DNA of 64,000 nt from positions 6,572,001 to 6,636,000 of the forward strand of contig NZ_CP082161.1 in NCBI RefSeq assembly GCF_023101665.1, read 5' to 3'. Position numbers and translations under genes: made by a program. This document shows, one piece after another, positions 8,721 to 17,150 of this stretch. Each line of letters opens with the position of its first letter. Position 1 is the first letter of the stretch. The stretch comes from Bradyrhizobium sp. 195 (GTDB lineage: Bacteria > Pseudomonadota > Alphaproteobacteria > Rhizobiales > Xanthobacteraceae). A model generated the notes under the pieces. That model saw only the letters and a list, made by a program, of their open reading frames with translations, had not been told where the DNA came from and made no database searches.

Positions 8721-10061
8721 CTAACGGCCCTGCTCGACAAACTCGTGCTTGGTGTCATGGCCGCCCACGAACACCAAAATGCCGGCGATCAGCGGCAGCG
8801 CGGCGAGTACCAAGAGACCGGTCGAGGTCTGCCCCGTGGCTTCCTTGACCCAGCCGATCAGATAGGGCCCGCCGAAGCCGGCGAGATTGCCGATCGAGTT
8901 GATCAGGGCAATGCCACCGGCGGCCGCGGTGCCGGAGAGCCAGGCGGTCGGCAGGGTCCAGAACACGCCGAAGCAGCAGAACACGCCGATCGCGGCAACC
9001 GTCAGCACCACCATCGTCATGGTCGGATCGGTGAGATAGCTGGAGACGGCGAGCGCGACGGCGGTGAGCAGCAGCGGCGCACCGACATGCACCACGCGCT
9101 CGCGCGTGGCATCGGAATGCCGCGCCCACAGGATCATGGCGATGGTGCCGAACAGGTACGGGATCGCGGTGACGAAGCCGGTCTGTGCATTGGTCAGCCC
9201 GAACGCCTTGACGATCTGCGGCAGCCAGAACTGCATGCCGTAGAGCGCGCCGACGAAGCCGAAATAAATCAGGCTGAGCGCGATCACCTTGGACGAGGAC
9301 AGCGCTTCGCCCAGCGAGAAATGCTTCACCGCCTGCTTGGCGGCAATCTCCGAATCGAGCTTCGCCTTGAGCCAGGCCTTCTGCTCGGCCGAGAGCCAGT
9401 CCGCCTTCTCCGGCCTGTCGGTCAGATAGAACCAGGTGACGATGCCGAGCAGCACGGACGGGATGCCCTCGATGATGAACAGCCACTGCCAGCCCTTCAG
9501 CCCCATCATGCCGTCGAGCCCGAGCAAGAGGCCCGAGATCGGCGCACCGATCACGGTCGAGACCGGCACGGCGACGGCGAAGGCGGCGAGAAAGCGGGCG
9601 CGATATTCGGCCGGGTACCAATAGGTGAGATAGAGGATGATGCCAGGGAAGAAGCCGGCCTCGGCGACACCGAGCAGGAAGCGCAGGACATAGAAGCTGG
9701 TCACGCCGCTGACAAGCGCCATCAGGGCGGAGATGATGCCCCAAGTCACCATGATGCGGGCGATCCAGCGGCTGGCGCCGAATTTCTCCAGCGCCAGATT
9801 GCTCGGCACCTCGAAGATGAAATAGCCGATGAAGAAGATGCCGGCGCCCCAGGAGAAGATCAGCGGCGTGAATTTCAGTTCCGCGTTCATGGTCAGCGCG
9901 GCGAAGCCGAGATTGACGCGGTCGAGATAGGAGAAGAAGTAGGCCAGCACCAGGAACGGAATCAGGCGCCAGGAGATAGCGCGAATCGTCGACGTCTCGA
10001 TTTCGCTCTTGGCATTCTTGGCACCGCCGGCGGAACCGGCATAGGTGGTGGTCTGGCTCAT
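8721..10061 (-). CDS. MFS transporter, anion:cation symporter (ACS) type
   Basis: 446 residues with about 12 hydrophobic segments. The N-terminal stretch WRLIPFLVLAYFFSYLDRVNLGFAAL, with the YLDRVN motif in TM1, is characteristic of the ACS branch of the major facilitator superfamily, whose members import organic anions such as tartrate, phthalate or hydroxyphenylacetate. A central cytoplasmic loop falls at about residues 200-240. No catabolic gene adjoins it, so the substrate is not predictable. Confidence 0.9.
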   Translation of the reverse strand: MSQTTTYAGSAGGAKNAKSEIETSTIRAISWRLIPFLVLAYFFSYLDRVNLGFAALTMNAELKFTPLIFSWGAGIFFIGYFIFEVPSNLALEKFGASRWIARIMVTWGIISALMALVSGVTSFYVLRFLLGVAEAGFFPGIILYLTYWYPAEYRARFLAAFAVAVPVSTVIGAPISGLLLGLDGMMGLKGWQWLFIIEGIPSVLLGIVTWFYLTDRPEKADWLSAEQKAWLKAKLDSEIAAKQAVKHFSLGEALSSSKVIALSLIYFGFVGALYGMQFWLPQIVKAFGLTNAQTGFVTAIPYLFGTIAMILWARHSDATRERVVHVGAPLLLTAVALAVSSYLTDPTMTMVVLTVAAIGVFCCFGVFWTLPTAWLSGTAAAGGIALINSIGNLAGFGGPYLIGWVKEATGQTSTGLLVLAALPLIAGILVFVGGHDTKHEFVEQGR

Positions 10062-10127
10062 TGCTTTCCCCGGGTTGTTGCTTTTCTAGGGCTGGGCGCG
10101 GTTTTGAGCATCGCGGGCCAAGAGTCA

Positions 10128-10571
10128 ATGGAGCGAGCAATGCGCGCAGCGCAGTCGGATAAACCTGTTGCGCCGTGGACATCGCTGAGCCGCGCCGCCC
10201 TCGCCCTCGCGGTGATCGTCTGCGGATTGTCCCTGCGCTGGTACGGCTTTCCACTCGGCCTGCCTGCCTTCGTCGTGAAGTATGGCGGCTCGCTATTGTG
10301 GGCCACGATGGTGTTTCTGCTGGCCGGGGTCTTGCTGCCGCAGCTGTCGCGCAGCCAACTCGCTGCCATCGCGGCGATCATCGCAGTCGTCGTGGAATTC
10401 TCCCGGCTGATTCACACGCCATGGCTCGATGCATTCCGGCTGACGACGGCCGGCGCGCTGCTGCTCGGGCGCATCTTCTCGCTGTGGAATTTGGTGGCGT
10501 ATGCAGTGGGGATTGCGTTCGGCGTTTTGGCCGATCGGGTGACTACAGTGCGGTGGGCAAAGGCGCCTTAG
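10128..10571 (+). CDS. DUF2809-type small membrane protein
   Basis: 147 residues with four or five hydrophobic segments. The pattern LRWYGFPLGLPAFVVKYGGSLLWATMVF followed later by SRLIHTPWLDAFR and TTAGALLLGRIFSLWNLVAYAVG resembles DUF2809 proteins; the function is unknown. An ATG four codons downstream is an alternative start, and no strong ribosome site is seen before either. The last codons and the stop fall inside palindromic repeat C at 10552-10636, so the C-terminal residues VRWAKAP are repeat-encoded. Confidence 0.75.
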   Translation: MERAMRAAQSDKPVAPWTSLSRAALALAVIVCGLSLRWYGFPLGLPAFVVKYGGSLLWATMVFLLAGVLLPQLSRSQLAAIAAIIAVVVEFSRLIHTPWLDAFRLTTAGALLLGRIFSLWNLVAYAVGIAFGVLADRVTTVRWAKAP

Positions 10572-10636
10572 CGCCGTGCCCACGATTTCTCTCCACGTGA
10601 GACGGGCGTGGGCACGCTTCGCTTTGCCCACCCTAC
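10552..10636. repeat. Palindromic intergenic repeat, family C
   Basis: Starts GGTGGGCAAAGGCGCC and ends CTTTGCCCACCCTAC, with an inner CGTGCCCACG/CGTGGGCACG pair. It overlaps the end of the DUF2809 gene. The terminal GCCCACCCTACG is an intact version of the site into which the IS110 element inserted at 17150. Confidence 0.85.
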
Positions 10637-10666
10637 GAGACTGGATCGACCGGCTTGCCAGAGTGC

Positions 10667-10755
10667 GTAGGGTGGATTAGCGCAGCGTAATCCACCTCTT
10701 CTGCCTCCGCGGAGACACACAGTGGTGGGTTACGCCTTCGGCTAACCCACCCTAC
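10667..10755. repeat. Palindromic intergenic repeat, family C variant (GTAGGGTGGATTAGC)
   Basis: The outer arms GTAGGGTGG and CCACCCTAC match family C, but the inner sequence GATTAGCGCAGCGTAATCCACC pairs with GGTGGGTTACGCCTTCGGCTAACC. It lies 31 bp after the previous repeat, between two convergent genes. Confidence 0.8.
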
Positions 10756-10761
10756 AAAGAT

Positions 10762-11934
10762 CTACTCCGCCAGCTGAAACTGCTCGAAGCGATCAAGCTC
10801 ATCCTCGATCACCCGCTTGAGCTCCTTGCGCCCTGCCGTCTTCTTCCCCTGCCCGACCCAAGTCCATTTCTGCATCAGCAACTTCTTGGCCTGCCGGTCC
10901 GTCTTCAGGTCGAGCGCCGCGACGATCTCGTCGCCGACCAGCACCGGCAGCGCAAAATAGCCGAGCTTGCGTTTCGCCTTCGGGACATAGGCCTCGAACA
11001 GGTGGTTGTAACCGAAGATGAGATTGGTGCGCTTGCGCTGGATGATCAGGGGATCGAACGGCGAGAGGATGTGGACGAGATCGGGCGACACGTCATGCGG
11101 CTCGAGCGCGGCGGGCAAGGCCCAATGCTCCTGCTTGCCGGCGCCCTCAAGCGCGATCGGCACGAGTTCGCCGCGGCGGACGCGCGCGGCGATCAGGCTC
11201 GCGACCGCCTTCTTGCGCGGCGCATCGAGATGACAGATCGAATCGAGGCTCACCACCCCTTGCGACCGCAATGCGCGGTCGAGCAGATAGGACGAGATCT
11301 CCCTTGCCGAGGCGGGCCTCGGCAGCTTGTCCCAGCCGAAATGGCGCGTCATCAGCTCGTAAGTCTTGAGCATGCCCTGCCGCTCGCTGATGGTCACGGC
11401 GCCGGTATAGAAGGCAAGCTGCAACGCCCGCTTCGAGGGCTTGCGGCTCTGCCACAGATGCTCCTTCTCGGTGAGCACGTCGTCCTCGATGTCGCGGATC
11501 GTCAGTGGACCGGCACGCACCAGCCGCATCACCTTGCGCGTGTCGGCCGGCTTCACCGAGGCGAACCATTTGTGCCCCTCGCGGCGGTGCTCGCGCATCG
11601 CCGGCAGGAAGAAGCGGAAGTCGTCAGCCGGAACGTAAGAGAGCGCGTGCGTCCAATATTCGAACACGCGTTTGTCGACGCTCTGGGCGTGGCGCAGATC
11701 GGCGCGGCGGTAGGACGGGATACGGCTGAACAGGATATGGTGATGGCAGCGCTCGATGACGTTGATGGTGTCGATCTGCACATAGCCGAGATGAGCGACC
11801 GCGTCCGCGACGGCCTGCGCTCCGGCGCCGAACGGGGCGCGCTGATCCAGCCGCTGGGCGTGCAGCCAGATCTGCCGGGCCTGTGTCGTGGTGAGGGAGA
11901 GCAGTTTTGGCGCGCGGGACATTGCGGAAAGCAA
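10762..11934 (-). CDS. YcaQ/AlkX-like winged-helix DNA glycosylase family protein
   Basis: 390 residues. The N-terminal winged-helix region carries QID in the context YVQIDTINVIERCHHHILFSRIP; QxD is the catalytic motif of E. coli YcaQ, an interstrand-crosslink DNA glycosylase. The C-terminal part has SPFDPLI, the FGYNHLFEAYVP and KRKLGYFALPVL segments typical of the family. By homology it would unhook crosslinked or alkylated bases in DNA. An ATG four codons in (MSRAP) is an alternative start. It stands alone between repeats and a small convergent neighbourhood. Confidence 0.88.
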   Translation of the reverse strand: MLSAMSRAPKLLSLTTTQARQIWLHAQRLDQRAPFGAGAQAVADAVAHLGYVQIDTINVIERCHHHILFSRIPSYRRADLRHAQSVDKRVFEYWTHALSYVPADDFRFFLPAMREHRREGHKWFASVKPADTRKVMRLVRAGPLTIRDIEDDVLTEKEHLWQSRKPSKRALQLAFYTGAVTISERQGMLKTYELMTRHFGWDKLPRPASAREISSYLLDRALRSQGVVSLDSICHLDAPRKKAVASLIAARVRRGELVPIALEGAGKQEHWALPAALEPHDVSPDLVHILSPFDPLIIQRKRTNLIFGYNHLFEAYVPKAKRKLGYFALPVLVGDEIVAALDLKTDRQAKKLLMQKWTWVGQGKKTAGRKELKRVIEDELDRFEQFQLAE

Positions 11935-12024
11935 TGTAGCGGGATTCGCGCCAACGCAAACAACAGAGGCAAAGAAAACCGCGCTGCCATCTGCTGACAG
12001 CGCGGCCGATCAATCGACGCTCAA

Positions 12025-12270
12025 CTATTTCGCGCTCATCTTCTGCGCCTTGATGTAGTGCTTGCAGGCGCCACGCATATTGCCTTTGCTCATCTCGGTG
12101 TTGGCTGCAGCCATTTCCTTGGCCATCGCCTGCTTGGCGGGCGAATCCACGGTTCCCATCGCGGTCATCGACTTGCCGATCGCCTCGCCGGTACAGGGCT
12201 GCATCTTTGCCGCAGAAGCCGGCGAGGCCGCGAACGCGGCGAGCAGAACGGCCGAAAGCAACATCTTCAT
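12025..12270 (-). CDS. Small secreted protein of unknown function
   Basis: 81 residues. The ATG at 12270 is chosen because GGAGG lies 8 bases upstream and a clear signal peptide follows (MKMLLSAVLLAAFAASPASAA, cleavage near residue 21). The mature part is about 60 residues, Lys/Met/Ala-rich and helical, with two cysteines (PCTGEAI and GACKHY). It probably resides in the periplasm. I do not recognise the family. Confidence 0.75.
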   Translation of the reverse strand: MKMLLSAVLLAAFAASPASAAKMQPCTGEAIGKSMTAMGTVDSPAKQAMAKEMAAANTEMSKGNMRGACKHYIKAQKMSAK

Positions 12271-12390
12271 GGAATGTCTCCTCCGTAGAACGAAACCGGC
12301 GCCATGCCGGCCAACACGAGAGCCATTCTTCAGTGACAAGTTTTCAGGGAGAAGACATTTTCGTTGCTGCGCTGCCGTGCCAGCCCACAA

Positions 12391-12708
12391 TTAGCGTGCG
12401 GCTTTTGGGCGCTCCCCGAGGCTGCCCGTCGCAACATCCGGCTCGCACGACGCCTTGCCGCGCCCCTCCGACTGGCAACGATAGACGTTGCCGGTGAGAC
12501 GATCGACCAGCCACATGTTTTCCTCGGTCGGCCCCTCGAGGCCAACGTAGCGGGAGGTCATCCCCGTGATCAGCGTCGACAGCAGGATCGCCACCGCAAT
12601 CATCGCAGCGCCGATATAGATGGGCATCGAGTTCAGGAACACTGTCCGATCAGGCGGGCCGCTGCGATAGAGCTGATTGTCACGTTGGTAGTCGGTCGGC
12701 CTCGGCAC
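12391..12708 (-). CDS. Small single-span membrane protein, unknown function
   Basis: Read from a GTG at 12708 the product is 105 residues: a short polar N-terminus (PTDYQRDNQLYRSG), one hydrophobic segment PIYIGAAMIAVAILLSTLI, and a soluble C-terminus with WLVDRLTGNVYRCQ. Two cysteines are present. An internal ATG at 12627 would give a 78-residue form. The start is uncertain. No family is recognised, but the hydrophobic segment and sensible composition favour a real gene. Confidence 0.5.
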   Translation of the reverse strand: MPRPTDYQRDNQLYRSGPPDRTVFLNSMPIYIGAAMIAVAILLSTLITGMTSRYVGLEGPTEENMWLVDRLTGNVYRCQSEGRGKASCEPDVATGSLGERPKAAR

Positions 12709-12915
12709 TGGATGGAACTCAGCTCCCGTTCGCGGACGAATTGTTGAATGATTGAAGCGTGATAGGCGGGGATCTGGACGAATTCTTGTTCGCGCGCGGG
12801 CCGCGCGGCGACGCCTTTGCGACGATCGGCGCACGCGGGTTTCCGGAGACCCAGGGAGCCGGTTCGAAGCAGCGATCGCGGCAGAAAAGGGTGACCTCGG
12901 CACGGCCGGCATTGG

Positions 12916-12933
12916 ATGTGACCAAGATCACAT
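12916..12933. promoter_or_regulatory. Candidate CRP-type operator
   Basis: The sequence ATGTGA, six bases, TCACAT is a perfect match to the TGTGA-N6-TCACA form bound by CRP-family regulators. It lies 70 bp before the OmpA-type gene. A weak TTGAAC -35 element follows at 12942-12947. It is a single site, so chance occurrence cannot be excluded. Confidence 0.4.
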
Positions 12934-13003
12934 CAAGCTCTTTGAACCTGCCCTAGGCTCGCAGCATCAAATCGCTATCAGGCGTAACACCGAGGATAGG
13001 ACA

Positions 13004-13645
13004 ATGACCCGTTTTGATAAGTTCTTTGGACTGAAGGCGATGACTCTCACCGCCGCACTGTCGATGACGGCGGGCCTGGCCATGGCCGGTGACAACAACG
13101 TCTCCACCGACAAGATCCTGGATGCACTGAAGCCCAAGCCGGCCACCCGGGGCCTGTCCGTCGGTCCGCAGACCGACACGACGGCGCAGGCCAAGGAAGC
13201 GACCTTCCTGAACACCGTACGCAACCGCTCGACCCGGTCGCTTTCGACGGGCGAGCGCGAGCAGATTGCGGAACTCGCCGCGACCAAGCCGAAAATCGAC
13301 CTGGAGATCCAGTTCGACTACAACTCGGCCGACATCGCCAAGGCCTCGATGGCCTCGGTGCAGGCGCTCGGCAAGGCCCTGTCCGATCCGGCGCTCAAGG
13401 GCTCGACCTTCGTGGTCGCCGGCCATACCGACGCGACCGGTGGCGAAGAGTACAATCAAGGGCTCTCCGAGCGGCGCGCCGACACCATCAAGAAGTACTT
13501 GATGCAGAACTACGGCCTGAACGGCACCGATCTCGTCACTGTCGGTTACGGCGAGACCAAGCTGAAGGACACCGCCAACGGCGCCGACCCGATCAACCGC
13601 CGCGTCCAGGTCGTGAACATGGACACCAAGACCGCGTCGAAATAA
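13004..13645 (+). CDS. OmpA-family outer-membrane/peptidoglycan-associated protein
   Basis: 213 residues starting at an ATG preceded by AGGATAGG. A signal peptide (about residues 1-28, ending AMA) is followed by a 70-residue linker and a C-terminal OmpA-like domain (about 100-205). That domain has the peptidoglycan-binding GHTDATGGEEYNQGLSERRA motif and NRRVQVV, including the Asp and Arg that hold diaminopimelate. It probably tethers the envelope to peptidoglycan from the periplasm. No beta-barrel domain is present. A strong hairpin lies directly downstream. Confidence 0.9.
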   Translation: MTRFDKFFGLKAMTLTAALSMTAGLAMAGDNNVSTDKILDALKPKPATRGLSVGPQTDTTAQAKEATFLNTVRNRSTRSLSTGEREQIAELAATKPKIDLEIQFDYNSADIAKASMASVQALGKALSDPALKGSTFVVAGHTDATGGEEYNQGLSERRADTIKKYLMQNYGLNGTDLVTVGYGETKLKDTANGADPINRRVQVVNMDTKTASK

Positions 13646-13670
13646 GTTCTAGGCATTCATCGTAACAACC

Positions 13671-13699
13671 ACGCCGCCTGCCACCCTGGCAGGCGGCGT
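13671..13699. terminator. Bidirectional intrinsic-type terminator
   Basis: A 13-bp GC-rich stem (ACGCCGCCTGCCA/TGGCAGGCGGCGT) with a CCC loop sits between the OmpA gene and the convergent mannosyltransferase gene. The T-run after it is weak. Confidence 0.65.
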
Positions 13700-13701
13700 T
13701 A

Positions 13702-15069
13702 TCATATCCAGTTCTGGAACAGCATCAGCCGGCCGAATGTTCGCATGGAGATGCCGACGTAAGCTGCGGAAACCGGCAGCATCACCGCAAAGCCGGCCGC
13801 GGCGACGCCGACATAGGCCCACAGCAGCCAGCGCGGCAGCCCTTCCCGGCGCAGCACATAGACCAGCGCGAGCGACGCCGCGGTCGCGGCCGGCAGGTAA
13901 TAGTAGATGAAGCCGAGTGTGCGCGGCAGCAACGCCCAGGCGAGCCACGGCCCGAAATAGAACGCCGCGATCAGGAACGCATCCCAGCGCCGCGCCACGA
14001 TGAAATCGCGTAGCACCACAATGAGCGCGATCAGCGCCGGCCACAACACCAGCGGATTGCCGAGAAAGACGATCGCGGCGACGTTGTCCTCCGCGCTCTT
14101 GTCGAACAGGAACCAGACGGGACGAGCGAGCAGCGGCCAGGACGGCCACGAACTCATATAAGTGTGGCCGGCAATCGCGGTCGTCGTGTTGTCGGCGAAG
14201 ATCCGGCGCTGCGCCTCGACCAGGTCCGGCAGCGACAGGCCGTAGAGCGGAACGAAGGCGGCAAGGTAAGCCACGCCTGGCAGGACGGCGAAGCACAGCG
14301 CGACATGGTGCAGCCTGAAGCCGGGCCAGAGGTCCGGCCGATACCAGTCGTCCGGCTTCGCGTCGGCGAACAGGGTGCGCCAGCCCTGCATCAGACGGAT
14401 CACCGCAACGATGACGATACAGACGCCGAGCGGAAAAAGGCCGCTCCATTTGCAGGCTGCGGCCAGACCGAACAGGCCGCCGGCGAGCGCGAACAGCGCC
14501 TGCGGCCGCTCTCGTCGAAAACCATGCATGAAGGCCGCGGTCGCGAGCAGACCGAAGCCGAGCGCAAAGATATCGAGCATGGCGATGCGCGCCTGCACGT
14601 ACAGCATCTGGTTCAGCCCGGCGATCAGCGCCGCCGCGATGGCGGGCCCTTGCGCGGAGAACAGCGCGAGGCCGCACAGATAGATCGCGACGATCGCCAA
14701 TGCGCCGAGCAATGTCGCGGGATAGCGCCAGCCGAGCGCGTTGTCGCCAAACGCCGCGATCGAGGCCGCGATCAGTTCCTTTCCCAGCGGCGGATGCATC
14801 GGATTGAGCATCGGCTGCGACATCGCCGGTGCCAGCATCTGCCGCGCCGCCGGCACGTAGTGCACCTCGTCGAAGACGAATTTCTCCGGTGTCGTCAGTC
14901 CGATCAGGAGCGCAAGATGAGCGACCAGGAAAATTGCGACAGCAATGACTGTGCTCCGCGACATCTTTGGAACTGCGGACGGTTCAAGCGGCTGCTGTGG
15001 GGATGTTTTGCGTGGCAAATTTGCGTCACCGCGGACAAAAAAAGAGATCGCGATTTTCATTGAACGCAT
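13702..15069 (-). CDS. Dolichyl-phosphate-mannose-protein mannosyltransferase family (GT39/PMT) membrane protein
   Basis: 455 residues with about ten transmembrane segments. The first periplasmic loop contains FDEVHYVPAARQML, the Asp-Glu motif of PMT/GT39 and related ArnT-type enzymes, followed by MHPPLGKELIAASI. Such enzymes move a sugar from a polyprenyl-phosphate donor to protein or lipid on the outer face of the inner membrane. The first ATG has GAGG four bases upstream; internal starts near residue 36 lack one. It is divergent from the FecR gene. The acceptor is unknown. Confidence 0.85.
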   Translation of the reverse strand: MRSMKIAISFFVRGDANLPRKTSPQQPLEPSAVPKMSRSTVIAVAIFLVAHLALLIGLTTPEKFVFDEVHYVPAARQMLAPAMSQPMLNPMHPPLGKELIAASIAAFGDNALGWRYPATLLGALAIVAIYLCGLALFSAQGPAIAAALIAGLNQMLYVQARIAMLDIFALGFGLLATAAFMHGFRRERPQALFALAGGLFGLAAACKWSGLFPLGVCIVIVAVIRLMQGWRTLFADAKPDDWYRPDLWPGFRLHHVALCFAVLPGVAYLAAFVPLYGLSLPDLVEAQRRIFADNTTTAIAGHTYMSSWPSWPLLARPVWFLFDKSAEDNVAAIVFLGNPLVLWPALIALIVVLRDFIVARRWDAFLIAAFYFGPWLAWALLPRTLGFIYYYLPAATAASLALVYVLRREGLPRWLLWAYVGVAAAGFAVMLPVSAAYVGISMRTFGRLMLFQNWI

Positions 15070-15183
15070 TCTGCCTCAACTGTCACTAAGCATAGCGCAC
15101 GTCCCGCGCTGCTTGTGATAAATTCGCCACATCGCAAGCATGCGCAATCCGGTACGATCAGGGACATATCGATCGGTTGCGAA

Positions 15184-15885
15184 ATGAATTTGCATTTCTG
15201 GTTTTTCTCCACCCTGTTGTCGGCCGCATTATGTGCGGCGCCTTGCGCGCTGGCACAGACGCGCGTCGGCGAAGCCGTCGTGATCCAGAACGAAGTGGTG
15301 CGCGTGACCGCGACCACGACGCCGATCAGCGTCGGCGACAGCATGCTGCGCGACGAGACCGTGCGCACCGGCGCCGACAGCGCGGCGCGCTTCGTGATGG
15401 CCGACAGCACCAATCTGTCGCTCGGGCCGAGCGCCACGCTCAAGCTCGACCGCACCGTGTTCAACGACGAGCGCAGCTATCGCGACGTCGCGATCCGCAT
15501 GACCACCGGCGCATTCCGTTTCGTCACCGGACACTCCGAGAAGACCGCCTACAAGATCACGACGCCGCTTGCGACCATCGGCGTGCGGGGCACCACGCTC
15601 GATATCCTCTCGCAGCGCGGCCGCTCCGTCGTCGTGCTTCAGGACGGCGCGGCCAGCGTCTGCACGAAGAGCTCCCAGTGCGTGCAACTCACTCAGCCTG
15701 GCGACACCGCGATCATCACCTCGACCGGCGGCAAGGTGAGCATCACCAAGTCCAGTACGCCGCCCTGGACCTTCGCCGCCAACTGCGCAGCGAGCGCCGG
15801 GCTGTGCGCGGTCAACCAGTACGCCGGCGCCTCGCCGACCATCACGCCCGCCGTCCAGGACGACGGCATGCTGTGCGGGCGTTGA
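15184..15885 (+). CDS. FecR-domain exported protein
   Basis: 233 residues. A signal peptide covers about residues 1-24 (MNLHFWFFSTLLSAALCAAP). A FecR-type domain follows, with SVGDSMLRDETVRTGADSAARFVMAD and the characteristic ITTPLATIGVRGTTLDI. It lacks the N-terminal membrane anchor and cytoplasmic anti-sigma part of classical FecR and no FecI-like sigma factor is nearby, so an exported structural or signalling role is more likely. The C-terminus has several cysteines. It is two bases from the next gene, indicating an operon. Confidence 0.85.
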   Translation: MNLHFWFFSTLLSAALCAAPCALAQTRVGEAVVIQNEVVRVTATTTPISVGDSMLRDETVRTGADSAARFVMADSTNLSLGPSATLKLDRTVFNDERSYRDVAIRMTTGAFRFVTGHSEKTAYKITTPLATIGVRGTTLDILSQRGRSVVVLQDGAASVCTKSSQCVQLTQPGDTAIITSTGGKVSITKSSTPPWTFAANCAASAGLCAVNQYAGASPTITPAVQDDGMLCGR

Positions 15886-15887
15886 CA

Positions 15888-17042
15888 ATGGCGAAGTTCA
15901 ACGTCAGCCGCCTCATCCTTGCCGCTGTGCTGACCGCAACCGCGGCGTTTGCGCTTGTCGCATTGAATGCCCGCCCGGCGGCTGCGCAGGCGGCGGAGTG
16001 CGAGTCCGGGTGCGGTGAACCGAATCCCAATCCGTCCCCGACCTATTCTCCGTCCCCGTATCCGTCACCCACTCCTACGCCCTCCCCATCGCCGAGCCCC
16101 TATCCGTCGCCCTCGCCGAGCCCGTATCCTCCGCCGTCCGGACCCACCGGCGCCGATTCCAGCGGCAATTCGATCGGCGGCCTCGCGGGCCAGCGCTTCA
16201 ACCAGATGATCACCAACCGGGTGCTCGGCACGGTTCTGCTCGGCGTCAACGAGCAGGTCAATTGCAGCGACTGCATCAGCGCATTCGGCTCGGCCGGCTC
16301 GTTCTCGGCCGGCATCCACGGCCGCAAGGAGCTGACCAACAATCTGTCGCTGCTCGCCGGCATCGCCTACACGCACTACAACGAGGGCGGCTACAAGATC
16401 ACGAGCGCGCCGATCGGTGCGTTCGCGCTGCGCTACGACTTCACCGATTGGGGCTCCTCGCGCCCGTTCTTCGACGTCGGAACGATCCTGACGCCGTGGG
16501 AGAAGGCGCGCTACACCCGCAGCTACAACACCAGTCTCGGTCCGGTGAGCGTGACCAGTTCGACCAACGCCTCGAACTACGCCGTCTACGGCCGCGCCGG
16601 CTGGATGAGCCGCGTGTCGCCGCGCGACGAGGTCGCAGCTTCGATCGAGGTCTGGCAGCTCTGGCAGCGCGTGTCGGGCTATACCGACAGCACGGTGGCC
16701 TTCAATCCGTTCGACGCCACCATCGCAACCGGCACCGACCGCACCAGCCTGGTCAAGATCGGCGGCCAGTGGACGCATCTCTACAGCAGCAACATCGAGG
16801 CCAACATCAACGGCGGCTGGGTGCAGTCGTTTGCGAGCCACAGCGGCATCGTCGCGACCGTGACCGGCAACGGCGTGGTGGTGCCGACCATGGGCAACCA
16901 GGGCTGGTTCGAATATGGCGGCCGCCTCGGCTTCCGCGTGCAAAAGGGCTGGGTCGTGGATCTCTTCGCCAACGGCACGCTGGGCCCGCAGCCGGTCGGC
17001 AACACCATCCACGGCGGCGTGGGGCTGCGGATCAATTACTGA
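15888..17042 (+). CDS. Outer-membrane beta-barrel protein with Pro/Ser/Tyr-rich linker
   Basis: 384 residues. A signal peptide (about 1-37, ending AAAQA) is followed by a short Cys-containing segment (CESGCGEPNPNP) and a low-complexity linker of roughly 40 residues at about 44-85 built from PSP, PSPSPYPSP and PTPTP units. The rest is a barrel-like domain of alternating strands ending in the C-terminal aromatic residue Tyr (GVGLRINY), as in autotransporter-type and other outer-membrane barrels. Translated two bases after the FecR gene, so both probably work together at the cell surface. No large passenger domain exists. Confidence 0.8.
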   Translation: MAKFNVSRLILAAVLTATAAFALVALNARPAAAQAAECESGCGEPNPNPSPTYSPSPYPSPTPTPSPSPSPYPSPSPSPYPPPSGPTGADSSGNSIGGLAGQRFNQMITNRVLGTVLLGVNEQVNCSDCISAFGSAGSFSAGIHGRKELTNNLSLLAGIAYTHYNEGGYKITSAPIGAFALRYDFTDWGSSRPFFDVGTILTPWEKARYTRSYNTSLGPVSVTSSTNASNYAVYGRAGWMSRVSPRDEVAASIEVWQLWQRVSGYTDSTVAFNPFDATIATGTDRTSLVKIGGQWTHLYSSNIEANINGGWVQSFASHSGIVATVTGNGVVVPTMGNQGWFEYGGRLGFRVQKGWVVDLFANGTLGPQPVGNTIHGGVGLRINY

Positions 17043-17061
17043 TGCGCCTGGGCGTGCTCTC

Positions 17062-17150
17062 GTAGGGTGGGCAAAGCGAAAGCGTGCCCACCACCTCTCT
17101 CAAACGGAAACAGATCGTGGGCACGGCGCATGCGCGCCTTTGCCCACCCT
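17062..17150. repeat. Palindromic repeat family C, interrupted by IS110
   Basis: Starts GTAGGGTGGGCAAAGCG and runs to TTTGCCCACCCT, where family members normally continue ACG. The missing ACGG is found at 18321-18324, immediately after the IS110 element. This establishes the insertion point and the CT core. Confidence 0.9.

Noticed and set aside
8670..10127. Long plus-strand frame opposite the MFS gene, in frame with the DUF2809 gene
   Set aside because: The first 480 or so codons are the antisense of the transporter and rich in Glu/Arg/Gln; only the part from 10128 looks like protein.
13649..14677. Second minus-strand frame inside the mannosyltransferase gene
   Set aside because: Arg-rich shadow frame of the hydrophobic real protein.
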